NCBI RefSeq assembly: GCF_900187385.1 | Contig: NZ_FYEY01000001.1 | Coordinates: 372,001-436,000 of the forward strand | DNA: 64,000 nucleotides | DNA from: Streptomyces sp. 2114.4 | GTDB taxonomy: Bacteria > Actinomycetota > Actinomycetes > Streptomycetales > Streptomycetaceae | Reading direction: 5' to 3' | In this document: piece after piece, positions 33,985 to 43,517 of the stretch | How positions within the stretch are numbered: the stretch's first letter is position 1 | Layout: every line of letters starts with the position of its first letter | Notes under the pieces: model-generated | Databases searched by the model: none | Seen by the model: only the letters and a program-made list of their open reading frames with translations | Told to the model about the DNA's origin: nothing | Made by a program: the position numbers and the translations under genes

Positions 33985-35811
33985 TCAGAGGGCGAGTTCG
34001 GGCCGGTAGTGGTCCAGCCACAGGGCCAGGTCGACGACGCGTTCGAGGCGGAGGCGGTGGCCCCATTCCAGCCGGTCGGGCGGGGTGTCCAGGCAGGGTT
34101 TGAGGTGGGTCTCGTCGGCCAGGGCGCGGACCTGGTCGGCGGCCAGGGCGTCGCGGGCCAGGTCCTGGAGGCCGCGGTTGTACTCGGGGTGGTGGGTGGC
34201 CGGGTAGTGGTTCTTGGGCCGGTGCAGCACGGAGCCGGGCGCGAGCCCGGCCCCGGCGGCGCGCAGCAGGCTCTTCTCCCGGCCGTCGAAGCTCTTCAGC
34301 TTCCAGGGCGTGGCGAAGGCGTACTCGACGAGGCGGTGGTCGCAGTAGGGCACGCGGACCTCCAGCCCCTGCGCCATGCTCAACCGGTCCTTCCGGTGCA
34401 GGAGTTGACGCAGCCAGCGGGTCAGGGACAGGTGCTGCATCTCGCGTTGCCGGTGCTCGGCGGGGCTTTCGCCGTCGCGGTGCGGTACGGCGGCCAGCGC
34501 GCTGCGGTAGGTGTCCTCGCGGAACTCCCCGATGCGCAGGTCGAGCGCCGGGTTGAGCGGCATGGCGGCCTCGTCGCCGGTGACGAGGAGCCAGGGGAAG
34601 GTGGCCGCGTTCAGTGCCTTCGCGGTGTGGAACCAGGGGTAGCCGCCGAACACCTCGTCCGCCGCCTCGCCGGAGAGGGCCACGGTGGAGTGCTTGCGGA
34701 TGTCTCCGAAGAGCAGATACAGGGAGGTGTCCATGTCGCCGACCCCGATCGGTGAGTCCCTTGCCACCACGACCGCCCTGCGGTGCTCGGGGTCGAGCAG
34801 CGCGAGCGGGTCGAGGACGACCGTGCTGTGTTCGGTGCCGATGTAGGTGCCGGCCTCGGCGGCGTACGGGGTGTCGTGACCGGTGCGCAGGACGTCGCCG
34901 GTGAACTGTTCGGCCTGGTCGCTGTAGTCGACGGCGTAGGAGCGGATGCGGGCGTCCGGTCCCTCGCGCAGCCGGAGTTCGTCGGCGAGCAGCGCGGTCA
35001 GGACCGTGGAGTCGAGGCCGCCGGACAACAGGCTGCACAGCGGGACATCGGCCGCCAGCTGGCTGCGGGCGGCCGTGCCGACCAGCTCACGGATCCGGTC
35101 GACGGCCGTGTCCCGGTCGTCGTCGTGAGCGTCGGCCGCCAGCTGCCAGTAGCGGGATTCGCGGATGCCGTCGCGGTCCAGCACGAGCAGGCCGCCGGGT
35201 TCCACCTCGCGCACCCCGGACCACACCGTCGGCCCGGTGTTGAACAGCAGGCTGTACGCCTCCCGGAGCCCGTCGGCGTCCACCCGTGGCCGGATCTCCG
35301 GATGGGCGAACAGGGCCTTGGGCTCGGACGCGAAGGCCAGGCCGCCGTCGACGGCTGCCCAGAACAGCGGTTTGACGCCGAGGCGGTCGCGTACCAGCAG
35401 CAGCCGCTGCGCGCGGTCGTCCCAGACGGCGAAGGCGAACATGCCCTCCAGGTGGTCGGCCAGGTCCGCACCCCATTCGGCGTACGCGCGCAGCACCACC
35501 TCGGTGTCGCTGCGGGTGTGGAAGCGGTGCCCCCGGCCGCGCAGTTCAGCGCGCAGCTGGTGGTGGTTGTACACCTCGCCGCTGTAGCTGAGCACGGTGG
35601 TCGGGCGGTCGGGCCGGTCGGTCATCGGCTGCAGGCCCCCGGCCGGGTCGATGACGGCCAGGCGGCGATGACCGATCGCGGCGTGCTCGCCGAGCCAGAC
35701 GCCGTGCGCGTCCGGGCCTCGTGGTGTGAGGGTGGCCGTCATGGCTTCGAGCACCGGGCCCCTGGTGCGGGCGTCGTGGTGGAAGGACACCCATCCGGTG
35801 ATGCCGCACAT
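33985..35811 (-). CDS. asnB: Asparagine synthase (glutamine-hydrolysing), AsnB family
   Basis: 608 aa from ATG 35811, with AGGAGG 7 nt upstream. Cys2 (MCGITGW) is the glutaminase nucleophile. RGPDAHGVW, GHRRLAVIDPAGG and SYSGEVYNHHQLR are class II amidotransferase motifs. SGGLDS in the C-terminal half is the ATP-pyrophosphatase loop, and FGGYPWF with GLEVRVPYCDHRLVEYA is typical. It should transfer amide nitrogen, or another amine nucleophile, to an activated carboxylate. A single AsnB beside an MFS exporter is often biosynthetic rather than housekeeping. Some homologues make hydroxamates or amides of natural products. It is separated by 16 nt from the MFS stop on the same strand, so the two form an operon. 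Confidence 0.92.
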   Translation of the reverse strand: MCGITGWVSFHHDARTRGPVLEAMTATLTPRGPDAHGVWLGEHAAIGHRRLAVIDPAGGLQPMTDRPDRPTTVLSYSGEVYNHHQLRAELRGRGHRFHTRSDTEVVLRAYAEWGADLADHLEGMFAFAVWDDRAQRLLLVRDRLGVKPLFWAAVDGGLAFASEPKALFAHPEIRPRVDADGLREAYSLLFNTGPTVWSGVREVEPGGLLVLDRDGIRESRYWQLAADAHDDDRDTAVDRIRELVGTAARSQLAADVPLCSLLSGGLDSTVLTALLADELRLREGPDARIRSYAVDYSDQAEQFTGDVLRTGHDTPYAAEAGTYIGTEHSTVVLDPLALLDPEHRRAVVVARDSPIGVGDMDTSLYLLFGDIRKHSTVALSGEAADEVFGGYPWFHTAKALNAATFPWLLVTGDEAAMPLNPALDLRIGEFREDTYRSALAAVPHRDGESPAEHRQREMQHLSLTRWLRQLLHRKDRLSMAQGLEVRVPYCDHRLVEYAFATPWKLKSFDGREKSLLRAAGAGLAPGSVLHRPKNHYPATHHPEYNRGLQDLARDALAADQVRALADETHLKPCLDTPPDRLEWGHRLRLERVVDLALWLDHYRPELAL

Positions 35812-35827
35812 AGAAGTGCCTCCTGGG

Positions 35828-37276
35828 TCAGTCGTGAGCGGAAGACGCCGCGTCGGTCGTCTTCTCGGGGAGGGATGCAGGCCTGCTGCGCGGCGGAGCG
35901 AGCAGGGGTACGGACAGGCATGCGGCGATGGCGGCCAGTGCGAGCGCGGCCCGTACGCCCTCATGAGGTCCGGTCAGCCCCCAGGCGGCGGTGGCCAGCG
36001 CGGGGCCGAGGGTGAAGCCGAGGCTGCGGGCGAGCTGCACCGTGGCCCCCACGGTCGCGATCCGGTCCGGTGGGGCCGCGCCCATGACGAGCGCCTGGGT
36101 CGGGCCGCCGTTCAGTCCCAGCCCGACGCCCGCCAGCGCCAGCCGCCAGGCCACGTCCAGCGGTGCCCAGCCGTCGCCCAGCGGGAGCAGCAGGAGCAGG
36201 CCGACGGCGGTGAGGGCGGCGCCGGTGACCGCGACCGGCCGGGCGCCGATGGGGGTCCCCTCTGCTTGAGCGGAGCCGAGAGCTCGGGGGAGGTCGGCGA
36301 GGCGTCCGCCGAGTGGCCCGGCCACCGCCATCCCGAGGGGGAAGGCGAGCACGGTCAGCCCGGCCGTGGTGGCGCTGAGACCGTTATCGCGCTGGAGGTG
36401 CAGGGCGACGACGTAGTACATGGCGGCGAATCCGGCGGCGAGGGTCAGCACAGCCCCGTGCGCCCGGAACAGCCCCGGCGTCCGGAGCGCGCCGGCCGCC
36501 GGTCGCCCGCCCGGCCCGCGCAGCCACCACCACAGCGGCGGTACGGCGGCGAGGGCGAGGAGCAGCCAGGCCGGGCCGTCCGGCGCCAGCGTCAACGCCA
36601 GCAGCACGATCGCGGCACCCGCGGCCACCAGCAGCGCGTCGGCCACCGACCGGCGGTCAGGAGCCCGCAGCAGTCCGTCCCGGGGCATCGCCCTCCAGAC
36701 CACGGCCAGGGCGAGCAGACAGAAGGGGATCTTCACCAGGAAGACGGAGCGCCAGCCCAGGTGGTCCAGCAGTATTCCGCCCACGGCGGGCCCGATCACC
36801 GCGCCCAGCGGCCCCAGGGTGGCGGGCACACTCATCGCCCGTCCGCGCAGCTCCGGTCGCACGGAGCGGAGCGCGAGGACCGGCATCAGCACGAACAGCG
36901 CCGCGCCGAACGCGCCCTGCAGCAGACGGGCGGCGATCAACCAGGTCATCCAGGGGGCCGCGGCGGCCAGGGCGCTGCACAGGCCGAAGCCGCAGGTCGC
37001 CGCCAGCACGGCGGAGCGCAGTGCCACCCCGTCGAGCCAGCTGCCGACGGGCAACAGCAGGGCCACTACGGCCAGTTGATAGCTCAGCACCGCCCACTGA
37101 GCCGTTGCCGTGGACACCTGCAGACCCTCGGCGATGTCGGCCAGGGCCACATTGACGATGTTCATGTCGAGCATCGCCACGAACGCCAGCACGCCCGCCA
37201 CGGCGACCAGCGGCCAGCGGTCCGCGCCCCTGGGTATGTGACCGGTCCGTTCCGCACCGGGACCGTCGTTGGTCAC
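35828..37276 (-). CDS. MFS drug-efflux-type transporter (DHA2-like)
   Basis: 482 aa from GTG 37276, with GGGGAGAAGG just upstream. It has at least twelve hydrophobic helices. Helix 1 carries LDMNIVNVALADIAEGL, the motif of DHA2 multidrug exporters (D-x-x-x-V-N-V-A-L). GSWLDGVALRSAVL and RLLQGAFGAALF follow, and APDGPAWLLLALAAVPPLWW lies in the middle helices typical of the 14-helix group. It is co-directional with and directly upstream of AsnB. It may export the product of AsnB, or the lasso peptide, since the lasso locus lacks its own exporter; both are inferences. Confidence 0.88.
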   Translation of the reverse strand: MTNDGPGAERTGHIPRGADRWPLVAVAGVLAFVAMLDMNIVNVALADIAEGLQVSTATAQWAVLSYQLAVVALLLPVGSWLDGVALRSAVLAATCGFGLCSALAAAAPWMTWLIAARLLQGAFGAALFVLMPVLALRSVRPELRGRAMSVPATLGPLGAVIGPAVGGILLDHLGWRSVFLVKIPFCLLALAVVWRAMPRDGLLRAPDRRSVADALLVAAGAAIVLLALTLAPDGPAWLLLALAAVPPLWWWLRGPGGRPAAGALRTPGLFRAHGAVLTLAAGFAAMYYVVALHLQRDNGLSATTAGLTVLAFPLGMAVAGPLGGRLADLPRALGSAQAEGTPIGARPVAVTGAALTAVGLLLLLPLGDGWAPLDVAWRLALAGVGLGLNGGPTQALVMGAAPPDRIATVGATVQLARSLGFTLGPALATAAWGLTGPHEGVRAALALAAIAACLSVPLLAPPRSRPASLPEKTTDAASSAHD

Positions 37277-37702
37277 CCTTCTCCCCCTCACCGCCACGGG
37301 TGGGCTGCCGGGCAGCAGCCTCGCTCCATAGGTCGGGGAGGAAATGCGGTGAGTTCCCGGTGATGTCCAAGAACATCGCCACAGGGAGGGTCAGACCTCC
37401 GAAGACGGAGTCAGCGCTGACGGGCAGGATCGGGAGGCGGCGGGCGCGCTGGTTCTTGCCCGGAGGGTTCATCTGCCGCGGAAGCGACGACTGCAGCCAG
37501 GCCGGCTGACGGACCCGGCCGTCCTGCCTCCAGTCACCGTCCGCGTCGTGGTGGTCCCAGAGGCTGTCGGCGGGCTTGTCCGTAAGGGCGGTGGAACTCC
37601 GTACTGCACTCAGCCGACTCCTGAGGTGAGGGCGTCGGCCTGAACACGCGCCCTCCGCGGATCCGTACACCGGCGAAAGCCCCTGCCCCCCAGGAGTCCC
37701 CC
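37277..37702. other. Intergenic region with a coding-like minus-strand stretch
   Basis: 426 bases between the MFS and copper-chaperone genes. On the minus strand from about 37600 to 37280 one frame reads protein-like with good GC3, including MNPPGKNQRARRLPILPVSA (ATG 37472). It has no stop before the MFS start, so it is more likely a relic or an upstream extension than a gene. Confidence 0.4.
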
Positions 37703-37918
37703 ATGGCCCAGAAGCAGTACCACGTCACCGGCATGAGCTGCGAGCACTGCGTGGCGAGCGTGACGGAAGAAGTCTCCGAGGTGCCGGGCGTGAGCGAGGT
37801 CGTGGTCGATCTCGCCGCGAACACCGTCACGGTGCACGGCACGGACCTCGATGACGAGCGGCTGCGCGCCGCCATCGTCGAGGCCGGTTACGTCGTCGCG
37901 GACTCGGTCGCCGCCTGA
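37703..37918 (+). CDS. copZ: Heavy-metal-associated domain copper chaperone (CopZ-like)
   Basis: 71 aa, a single HMA ferredoxin-like domain. The metal site is GMSCEHC (residues 10-16), with two Cys binding Cu(I). The remainder shows the usual VTEEVSEVPGVSEVVVDLAA pattern and ends at residue 71, the standard length for CopZ. It would shuttle copper to a P-type ATPase or repressor; neither is adjacent in this window. A strong two-sided hairpin separates it from the convergent ABC operon. Confidence 0.93.
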   Translation: MAQKQYHVTGMSCEHCVASVTEEVSEVPGVSEVVVDLAANTVTVHGTDLDDERLRAAIVEAGYVVADSVAA

Positions 37919-37930
37919 TTCCGCACCCCA

Positions 37931-37973
37931 CCACGGGCCGGGCGGGACGTTGCCGCCTCCTGCCCGGCCGTGG
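37931..37973. terminator. Bidirectional terminator hairpin
   Basis: CCACGGGCCGGGC (37931-37943) pairs with GCCCGGCCGTGG (37962-37973) with one bulge, in the 61-nt spacer between convergent copZ and the ABC ATPase gene. Confidence 0.7.
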
Positions 37974-37979
37974 CCGTGT

Positions 37980-38791
<812 letters not shown>

Positions 38792-38795
<4 letters not shown>

Positions 38796-39862
38796 CTGCC
38801 GCTCCCAAGGCGCCGGTCCAGCAGGTACAGCAGGGCCGGAGCCCCGAGGAGTGAGGTGACCACGCCGACCGGCAGTTCCTGCGAGTCCATCGCCGTACGG
38901 CAGACGATGTCGACCACCACCAGGAGCAGCGCCCCGAACAGCGCCGAGACCGGCAACAGGCGGCGGTGGTCGCCGCCGACGACCAGGCGGCAGACGTGCG
39001 GCACCATCAGTGCGACGAAGGCGATCGCGCCGGACACCGCCACCAGGACGCCGGTCAGCACACTGGTCACCGTGAACAGTTCCCGGCGCAGCCGGCTGAC
39101 GTGGACGCCGAGCCCTGCCGCGGTCTCGTCGCCCATCATCAGGGCGTTGAGCCCCCGGGCCCGCGCCTGGAGCCACAGCAGGGCGAGCGGCACCACGATC
39201 GCGGGCATGGCCAGGACCGGCCAGCTCGCGCCGCTCAGACTGCCCATGAGCCAGAACAGCACACTGTGCGTCTGCTGCTCATCTCCGGCCTGCAACACCA
39301 GAAAACTCGTGAAACCGGAGAGGAACTGGCCGATCGCCACCCCGGCCAGCACCAGTCGCAGCGGCGCGAACCCCCCGCCCCTCCGGGCGATGGCCCAGAC
39401 GAGAGCGAAGGTGGCCAGGGCTCCGGCAAAGGCCGCACCCGACAGCCCCCAGCCGAGCACCCCGCCCGTGCCGAGGCCGAGGACGAGGGAAGCCACCGCT
39501 CCGAGGGACGCTCCGTTGGAGATGCCCAGCAGGTACGGGTCGGCCAGCGGGTTACGCACCAGCGCCTGCACCGCCGTACCGACGACACCGAGTCCGGCGC
39601 CCACGAGCGCAGCCAGCACGGCGCGGGGAACACGCAGTTGCCACACGATCAGGTCGTTCGTGCCCGGCCGCGGGGCCTCACCGGACAGTCGCCGCCACAC
39701 CACGCCCCAGACCTCGCCGGGCGCGATGGACGTCGAGCCCCAGGCCACGGCGGCGGTCAGCGCGACGAGGAGGGCGACACCGAGCACGCACGCCAGCGGC
39801 CCGGCGGGCAGACTGCGTGCCTCCGCCCTCCCGTCGGTGGTCTTGCGGCGGGACGCGGACAT
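38792..39862 (-). CDS. FecCD-family ABC permease
   Basis: 356 aa from ATG 39862. It has about nine to ten transmembrane helices and the FecCD landmarks LRVPRAVLAALVGAGLGVVG (about 76-95), ALVRNPLADPYLLGISNGAS (about 99-118) and VALMVPHVCRLVVG near the C-terminus. As a homodimer it forms the channel for substrate delivered by the lipoprotein encoded upstream. Its start is 15 nt from the lipoprotein stop, and its stop overlaps the TTG start of the ATPase, so all three are co-translated. Confidence 0.92.
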
Positions 39863-39876
39863 CGTGGACAGCACGG

Positions 39877-40956
39877 CTAGCCGACCTTGCCCGGGTAGAG
39901 GGTCTTGGCGATCTTCTCGACCGTCTCGGCGTTCTCGACGCCGGCGATGGTGGTCGGCTCGGAACCGATGCGCAGGAAGTGGCCCTCCTTGACCGCCTTC
40001 AGGCCCTTGGTCGCCGGGTTGGTCTCCAGCCACTTCTGGGCCTCGTCGAACGCCTTCTCGTTCGCCGCCTCGCTGCCCCGGTTGCGCACGCCGAGCTGGA
40101 TCCAGTCCGGGTTCTTGGCGATCACGTCCTCCCAGCCGACCTGCTTGTTGTCGCCCTCGCAGTCGGCGAAGGCGTTGCGGGCGCCGGCCAGGGTGATCAC
40201 CGCGTTGGCGACCTGGCGGTTGCAGACCACGGTGGGCTGCTTGGTGCCGGCGTCGTAGTCGAAGAAGAAGTACGCCGGCCGCTTGGCCGCCGCCGTGCCG
40301 CCGACCGCCTTCTGGACCGCGTCGACCTTCTCCTTCATCCCGGCGACGATCTCCTTCGCCTTGGCACTCGTACCGGTGACCGCGCCGAGTGAGGTGATGT
40401 CGGCCTCCACCGCCGACAGATCCCTCACGGGCTCCTTGCCCTGCGCGGCGCAGGCGGTGGACTTCAGGTAGAGGTGCTTGATTCCGGCCGCTTCGAACTC
40501 CTCCGCGGTCGGCGCGTCCCCCATCCCTCCTCCGCCCATGCCCCCCATGGACGCGAACGTGTCGATGTACAGGTCGGCGCCGGAGCCGAGGAGCTTCTCC
40601 TTCGGGATCACGTTCCGGCTGAGCACCTTCACCTGCTGCCCCTGCGCATCCAGCGCGCCGGGCAGCGTGCCCTTGCCCGGCGGGAAGCCGGTGCCGATCA
40701 CCTTGTCACCGGCGCCGAGGCGGAGCAGCAGTTCCAGGCTGGAGGCATTGCTCGTGACAATCCTCTTCGGGGCGCCGGAGAAGGTGGTCTTGGCGCCCTT
40801 GCAGTCGGTGACGGAGACCGGGTAGGACCCGCCTGCGGACTTCCCGGCGTCCCCGGTGCTCCCGTCCGCAGCGTCCTTCTCCCAGCCGCCGCAGCCGGCG
40901 ACCAGCAGACCGCCCAGTACAACGGCCGCCGTACCGCCCCACACACGAGAACGCAT
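39877..40956 (-). CDS. ABC transporter substrate-binding lipoprotein
   Basis: 359 aa. A lipoprotein signal peptide ends in LVAGC (Cys22), with GGWEKDAADGS after it. The mature protein is a class III (BtuF/FecB-like) binding protein: PKRIVTSNASSLELLLRLGA opens the first lobe, DYDAGTKQPTVVCNRQVAN the second, and a long connecting helix sits near residues 170-200. A Gly/Met-rich loop MGGMGGGGMGDA and two further Cys are unusual and could shape the site. It is the first gene of the uptake operon. An inverted repeat lies 22 nt upstream. Confidence 0.9.
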   Translation of the reverse strand: MRSRVWGGTAAVVLGGLLVAGCGGWEKDAADGSTGDAGKSAGGSYPVSVTDCKGAKTTFSGAPKRIVTSNASSLELLLRLGAGDKVIGTGFPPGKGTLPGALDAQGQQVKVLSRNVIPKEKLLGSGADLYIDTFASMGGMGGGGMGDAPTAEEFEAAGIKHLYLKSTACAAQGKEPVRDLSAVEADITSLGAVTGTSAKAKEIVAGMKEKVDAVQKAVGGTAAAKRPAYFFFDYDAGTKQPTVVCNRQVANAVITLAGARNAFADCEGDNKQVGWEDVIAKNPDWIQLGVRNRGSEAANEKAFDEAQKWLETNPATKGLKAVKEGHFLRIGSEPTTIAGVENAETVEKIAKTLYPGKVG

Positions 40957-40978
40957 CCATACCCTCCCAGATCCACTC

Positions 40979-41003
40979 GGTAAGCGGACGAACCTCCGTT
41001 ACC
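40979..41003. promoter_or_regulatory. Inverted repeat upstream of the ABC uptake operon
   Basis: GGTAAGCGGA and TCCGTTACC flank a short loop (40979-41003), a nearly perfect 9-bp inverted repeat with one bulge. It may be the operator of an iron or ligand-responsive regulator. It is not a recognisable DmdR/Fur iron box. Confidence 0.5.
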
Positions 41004-41135
41004 TGCTTCAGTAGTCGGGCCGATCTCCTGCAGAGTTCCCGCCGCGCGATCAGTCCGGGGAGAAGTCGTCGTCCTCCTCGTTCGGCGTTCGGCCGGCGCG
41101 GTGCGAACTGCCGGCACGACCGACACCATGTCTGG

Positions 41136-42023
41136 TCATCCGTGCCCCGTGGCGCCGTCGCGGGCTGTCCCGGTGCGGCAGGTACGGCGGTGTACCAGCC
41201 GCGCGGCCGCCCCGTAGAGCACCAGCCCCAGAATGAGGCCCGCCCCCGCGCCGAAGAGCACGGTCGGGAGGTAGCCGAGCCAGTGCACCGTGGGCCCCAG
41301 AACGGCGTACGCCCGCACCACCCGGTGCACGGCGCCGGCCAGTACGCACAGCACGACCGGGGCCGTCAGCAGCAGCCGCAGCCGTACGGTCAGCACCGGT
41401 ATCGCGGCCGTCCCGGACGCAGCGTCCCCGGACGCCACGCCGCCGCGGGCGCCACCGCCCCGCCCCCGCAGGGCCGACCACCCGAACCACCCGAGCGCCG
41501 CCGCCGCGAGCGCCGAAGTGCCGTACTGCACGAAGGTGTAAACGGGCAGGCCGCCCACCACCTGGTCCAGGCCGGGCACCAGCCGGGTGCCCCAGCGGCC
41601 CGGGTGGGTGAAGGCGTCCCAGACGACATGCGTCGTCGCCCCGAGCACCGCGGAGACCACGAACCACGCCGCCGCGGTGAGGAGTTGGCGAAGGCCCCGG
41701 GGCCGCCGGAGCCGGCCGCGGACGAGGGTGTGGACCGGGCTCTGCCACGCCCGGGGCAGCAAAGCGATCAGCGGCTCGCGCACCAGCAGCCAGCCGCCGA
41801 CCAGGGCCACGGTGACCAGCACATCCACGGTCAGCGCCCCCGACGGCGCGTGGGTGACCTCACCGAAGGCCATGGCACCCGGGATCAGACTGTCGGCGTA
41901 GTACGTCATGTCCGGGGCGAACGACCCTGCCACGAGCGCCGAGGCGACCAGCGGACCACGTGCCGTGCCGGTCCGCCGGAGCACAGGGAGCACGGCGGCG
42001 GCATGGCTGAGTGTGAAGGGCAT
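41136..42023 (-). CDS. DUF4184 family membrane protein
   Basis: 295 aa. The family signature is the N-terminus MPFTLSHAAAVLPVLRR followed by SALVAGSFAPDMTYY (about 30-44), and HVVWDAFTHPGRWG (about 131-144). These His/Asp motifs resemble those of membrane metal-dependent phospholipase-like or LexA-independent hydrolase folds. There are five or six hydrophobic helices. Members are annotated only as DUF4184 with no established reaction. It is a single gene between the ABC operon and an ornithine-cyclodeaminase remnant. Confidence 0.85.
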   Translation of the reverse strand: MPFTLSHAAAVLPVLRRTGTARGPLVASALVAGSFAPDMTYYADSLIPGAMAFGEVTHAPSGALTVDVLVTVALVGGWLLVREPLIALLPRAWQSPVHTLVRGRLRRPRGLRQLLTAAAWFVVSAVLGATTHVVWDAFTHPGRWGTRLVPGLDQVVGGLPVYTFVQYGTSALAAAALGWFGWSALRGRGGGARGGVASGDAASGTAAIPVLTVRLRLLLTAPVVLCVLAGAVHRVVRAYAVLGPTVHWLGYLPTVLFGAGAGLILGLVLYGAAARLVHRRTCRTGTARDGATGHG

Positions 42024-42133
42024 GCGCCTCTCCTTGATTGATTCCGGTCATGGTGAGGGTGGGTTCGATGGGGGTGGCAGCGGTTGCGGCAGAGGCGCCG
42101 TCCTGCTCCGCGCCCGCCGCCACCGCCCGGAGG

Positions 42134-42330
42134 TCAGAGCGGAAGCCGCACCCCGACTCCGCGCTCCAGTGCGCGGTGCATGATCGCGTTGCCCACCGCG
42201 ATGTCGCAAACCGCCATGTCGATGCTGCTCTTGACGATGATCTCGTCGGCGCTCTCACGACTGGGCACCCCGGCCGGCACCTCGCCGGTCTCGCCGACGA
42301 TCTCGGGCACGGTTGCGCACAGCAGTTCAT
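42134..42330 (-). pseudogene. C-terminal remnant of an ornithine cyclodeaminase family gene
   Basis: The minus strand reads ELLCATVPEIVGETGEVPAG, then ESADEIIVKSSIDMAVCDIA and a stop at 42134. This is the C-terminal NAD-domain end of the ornithine cyclodeaminase/mu-crystallin family, whose usual ending is D-E-I-T-V-F-K-S-x-G-x-A-x-x-D-L-A. The first about 270 residues are gone. The fragment begins exactly at the stop codon of the upstream hydrolase gene, implying a deletion that fused the two loci. Confidence 0.7.
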
Positions 42331-43319
42331 ACCGGCGTTCCCGTCAGGGTGTGCGCGATGTGGTCGCTGAGGTGGGGCAGCCAGTCGGGGCGCGCGTTAC
42401 CGAGGAGGTGGTCGCCGTGCGGGACGGACAGGTAGGTGCCGTGCGGTGCCAGCCGGGCCAGGGGCTTGCCGTTCGTCACGCCGGGGATGACGTCCTGGTC
42501 ACCGTCCACGACCAGCAGCGGGGCCGCGATACGGGGTGCCAGGGCGGCGAGGTCCACCTGGCGTGCGAACGCGTGGGCGGCGTCGGCGCCTCCGGCGCGC
42601 CGGGCCATGATCTCCCTTACCTGCGCGGGCAGTTCCTCCCATTCGAGGCGGAAGGGGCCACTGACGGTGGCGGCAGCCGCCACGCGGGGTTCAAGCGCCG
42701 CGGTCCGGGCCGCGAAATAGCCGCCCAGACTCAGGCCGACGAGCCCGATGCGGGCGGCGCCGAGGGCATCGATGGCCCGGCCCACGACCCGTTCGTAGTC
42801 CGGCACAAAGGTGGTGGTGGCCGCGAGCACGCCCTGTCCGGGACCGTCCATCGCGAACACCGCCAGCCCCCTGGCCAGCAGCGCGGACACCAGATCAAGG
42901 AACTCCTCCTTGGCCGAGTCCAGGCCGGGGACGACGATCACGATCCCCGGCGCGTCGGCGGGGCCACGCAGCCAGCCGGTGAACCCCTCGCCGCTCACCC
43001 GTCGCGCGCCGGGCTCCAGCACGGTGAGAGCTCTGCTCAGGGCGTGGTCCGCCTCGACGGCGGCACGGTGCGCTTCCGCGTACGGCGCCAGCGTGGCCAG
43101 GTGGAACCACCGGGCCGCCACCAGCAGGTACTCCCCCGCCGAGCGGGATGATCCCGCGTCCGCCGCGCGCTGAAGGTAGCCGTGCCCCGTGCGATGGAAG
43201 GACGGCCCCCAGTCGGCGACGGAGGTGAAGCCCTCGGTGACACGGCGGTACTCGTGAGGATCCACGCCTGCACCGGTGGCGCGTGTCCACTGGGCGGCGA
43301 CGAACTCGGTGGCGCTCAT
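42327..43319 (-). CDS. Alpha/beta hydrolase (DUF1100/pseudooxynicotine hydrolase-like)
   Basis: 330 aa from ATG 43319. Residues 1-130 are a helical cap-like N-terminal domain. The hydrolase core follows: IVVPGLDSAKEEFLDL (about 130-145), AMDGPGQGV, the nucleophile elbow GLSLGG (about 205-210), VDGDQDVIP with the acid and PHGDHLL with the catalytic His. The large N-terminal helical domain and GLDSAKEE loop are typical of C-C-bond or ester hydrolases related to 2,6-dihydroxypseudooxynicotine hydrolase. The substrate is unknown. It is divergent from a LysR gene, with a shared palindromic site between. Confidence 0.85.
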   Translation of the reverse strand: MSATEFVAAQWTRATGAGVDPHEYRRVTEGFTSVADWGPSFHRTGHGYLQRAADAGSSRSAGEYLLVAARWFHLATLAPYAEAHRAAVEADHALSRALTVLEPGARRVSGEGFTGWLRGPADAPGIVIVVPGLDSAKEEFLDLVSALLARGLAVFAMDGPGQGVLAATTTFVPDYERVVGRAIDALGAARIGLVGLSLGGYFAARTAALEPRVAAAATVSGPFRLEWEELPAQVREIMARRAGGADAAHAFARQVDLAALAPRIAAPLLVVDGDQDVIPGVTNGKPLARLAPHGTYLSVPHGDHLLGNARPDWLPHLSDHIAHTLTGTPV

Positions 43320-43485
43320 CGCGCTCCCCCGGTCAGCGGCACGGCCTTGCCACGTATCCGGCGCTCTCGAGGGGCGGCCAAGGTGCCGGCGGTCTGTGCC
43401 GGTCCGGGAGTGGGAGTCGGTCTTTGCATGGAGAGGATGCAACCCCCATGGCCGCCCCGCGATCCAACAACGCACGAGCAAGGCC

Positions 43486-43502
43486 GACAACTTTTGGTTG
43501 TC
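43486..43502. promoter_or_regulatory. LysR-type operator, GACAAC-N5-GTTGTC
   Basis: A perfect 6-bp inverted repeat with 5-nt spacing lies 16 nt before the LysR ATG and 167 nt from the divergent hydrolase start. It is probably the LysR protein's own site. The same half-sites recur, with different spacing, before the first PKS gene. Confidence 0.6.
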
Positions 43503-43517
43503 ACCTATGGTGGGGCC

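Noticed and set aside
34783..36015. A 410-codon plus-strand frame antisense to AsnB
   Set aside because: Shadow of AsnB, whose amidotransferase and ATP motifs are complete.
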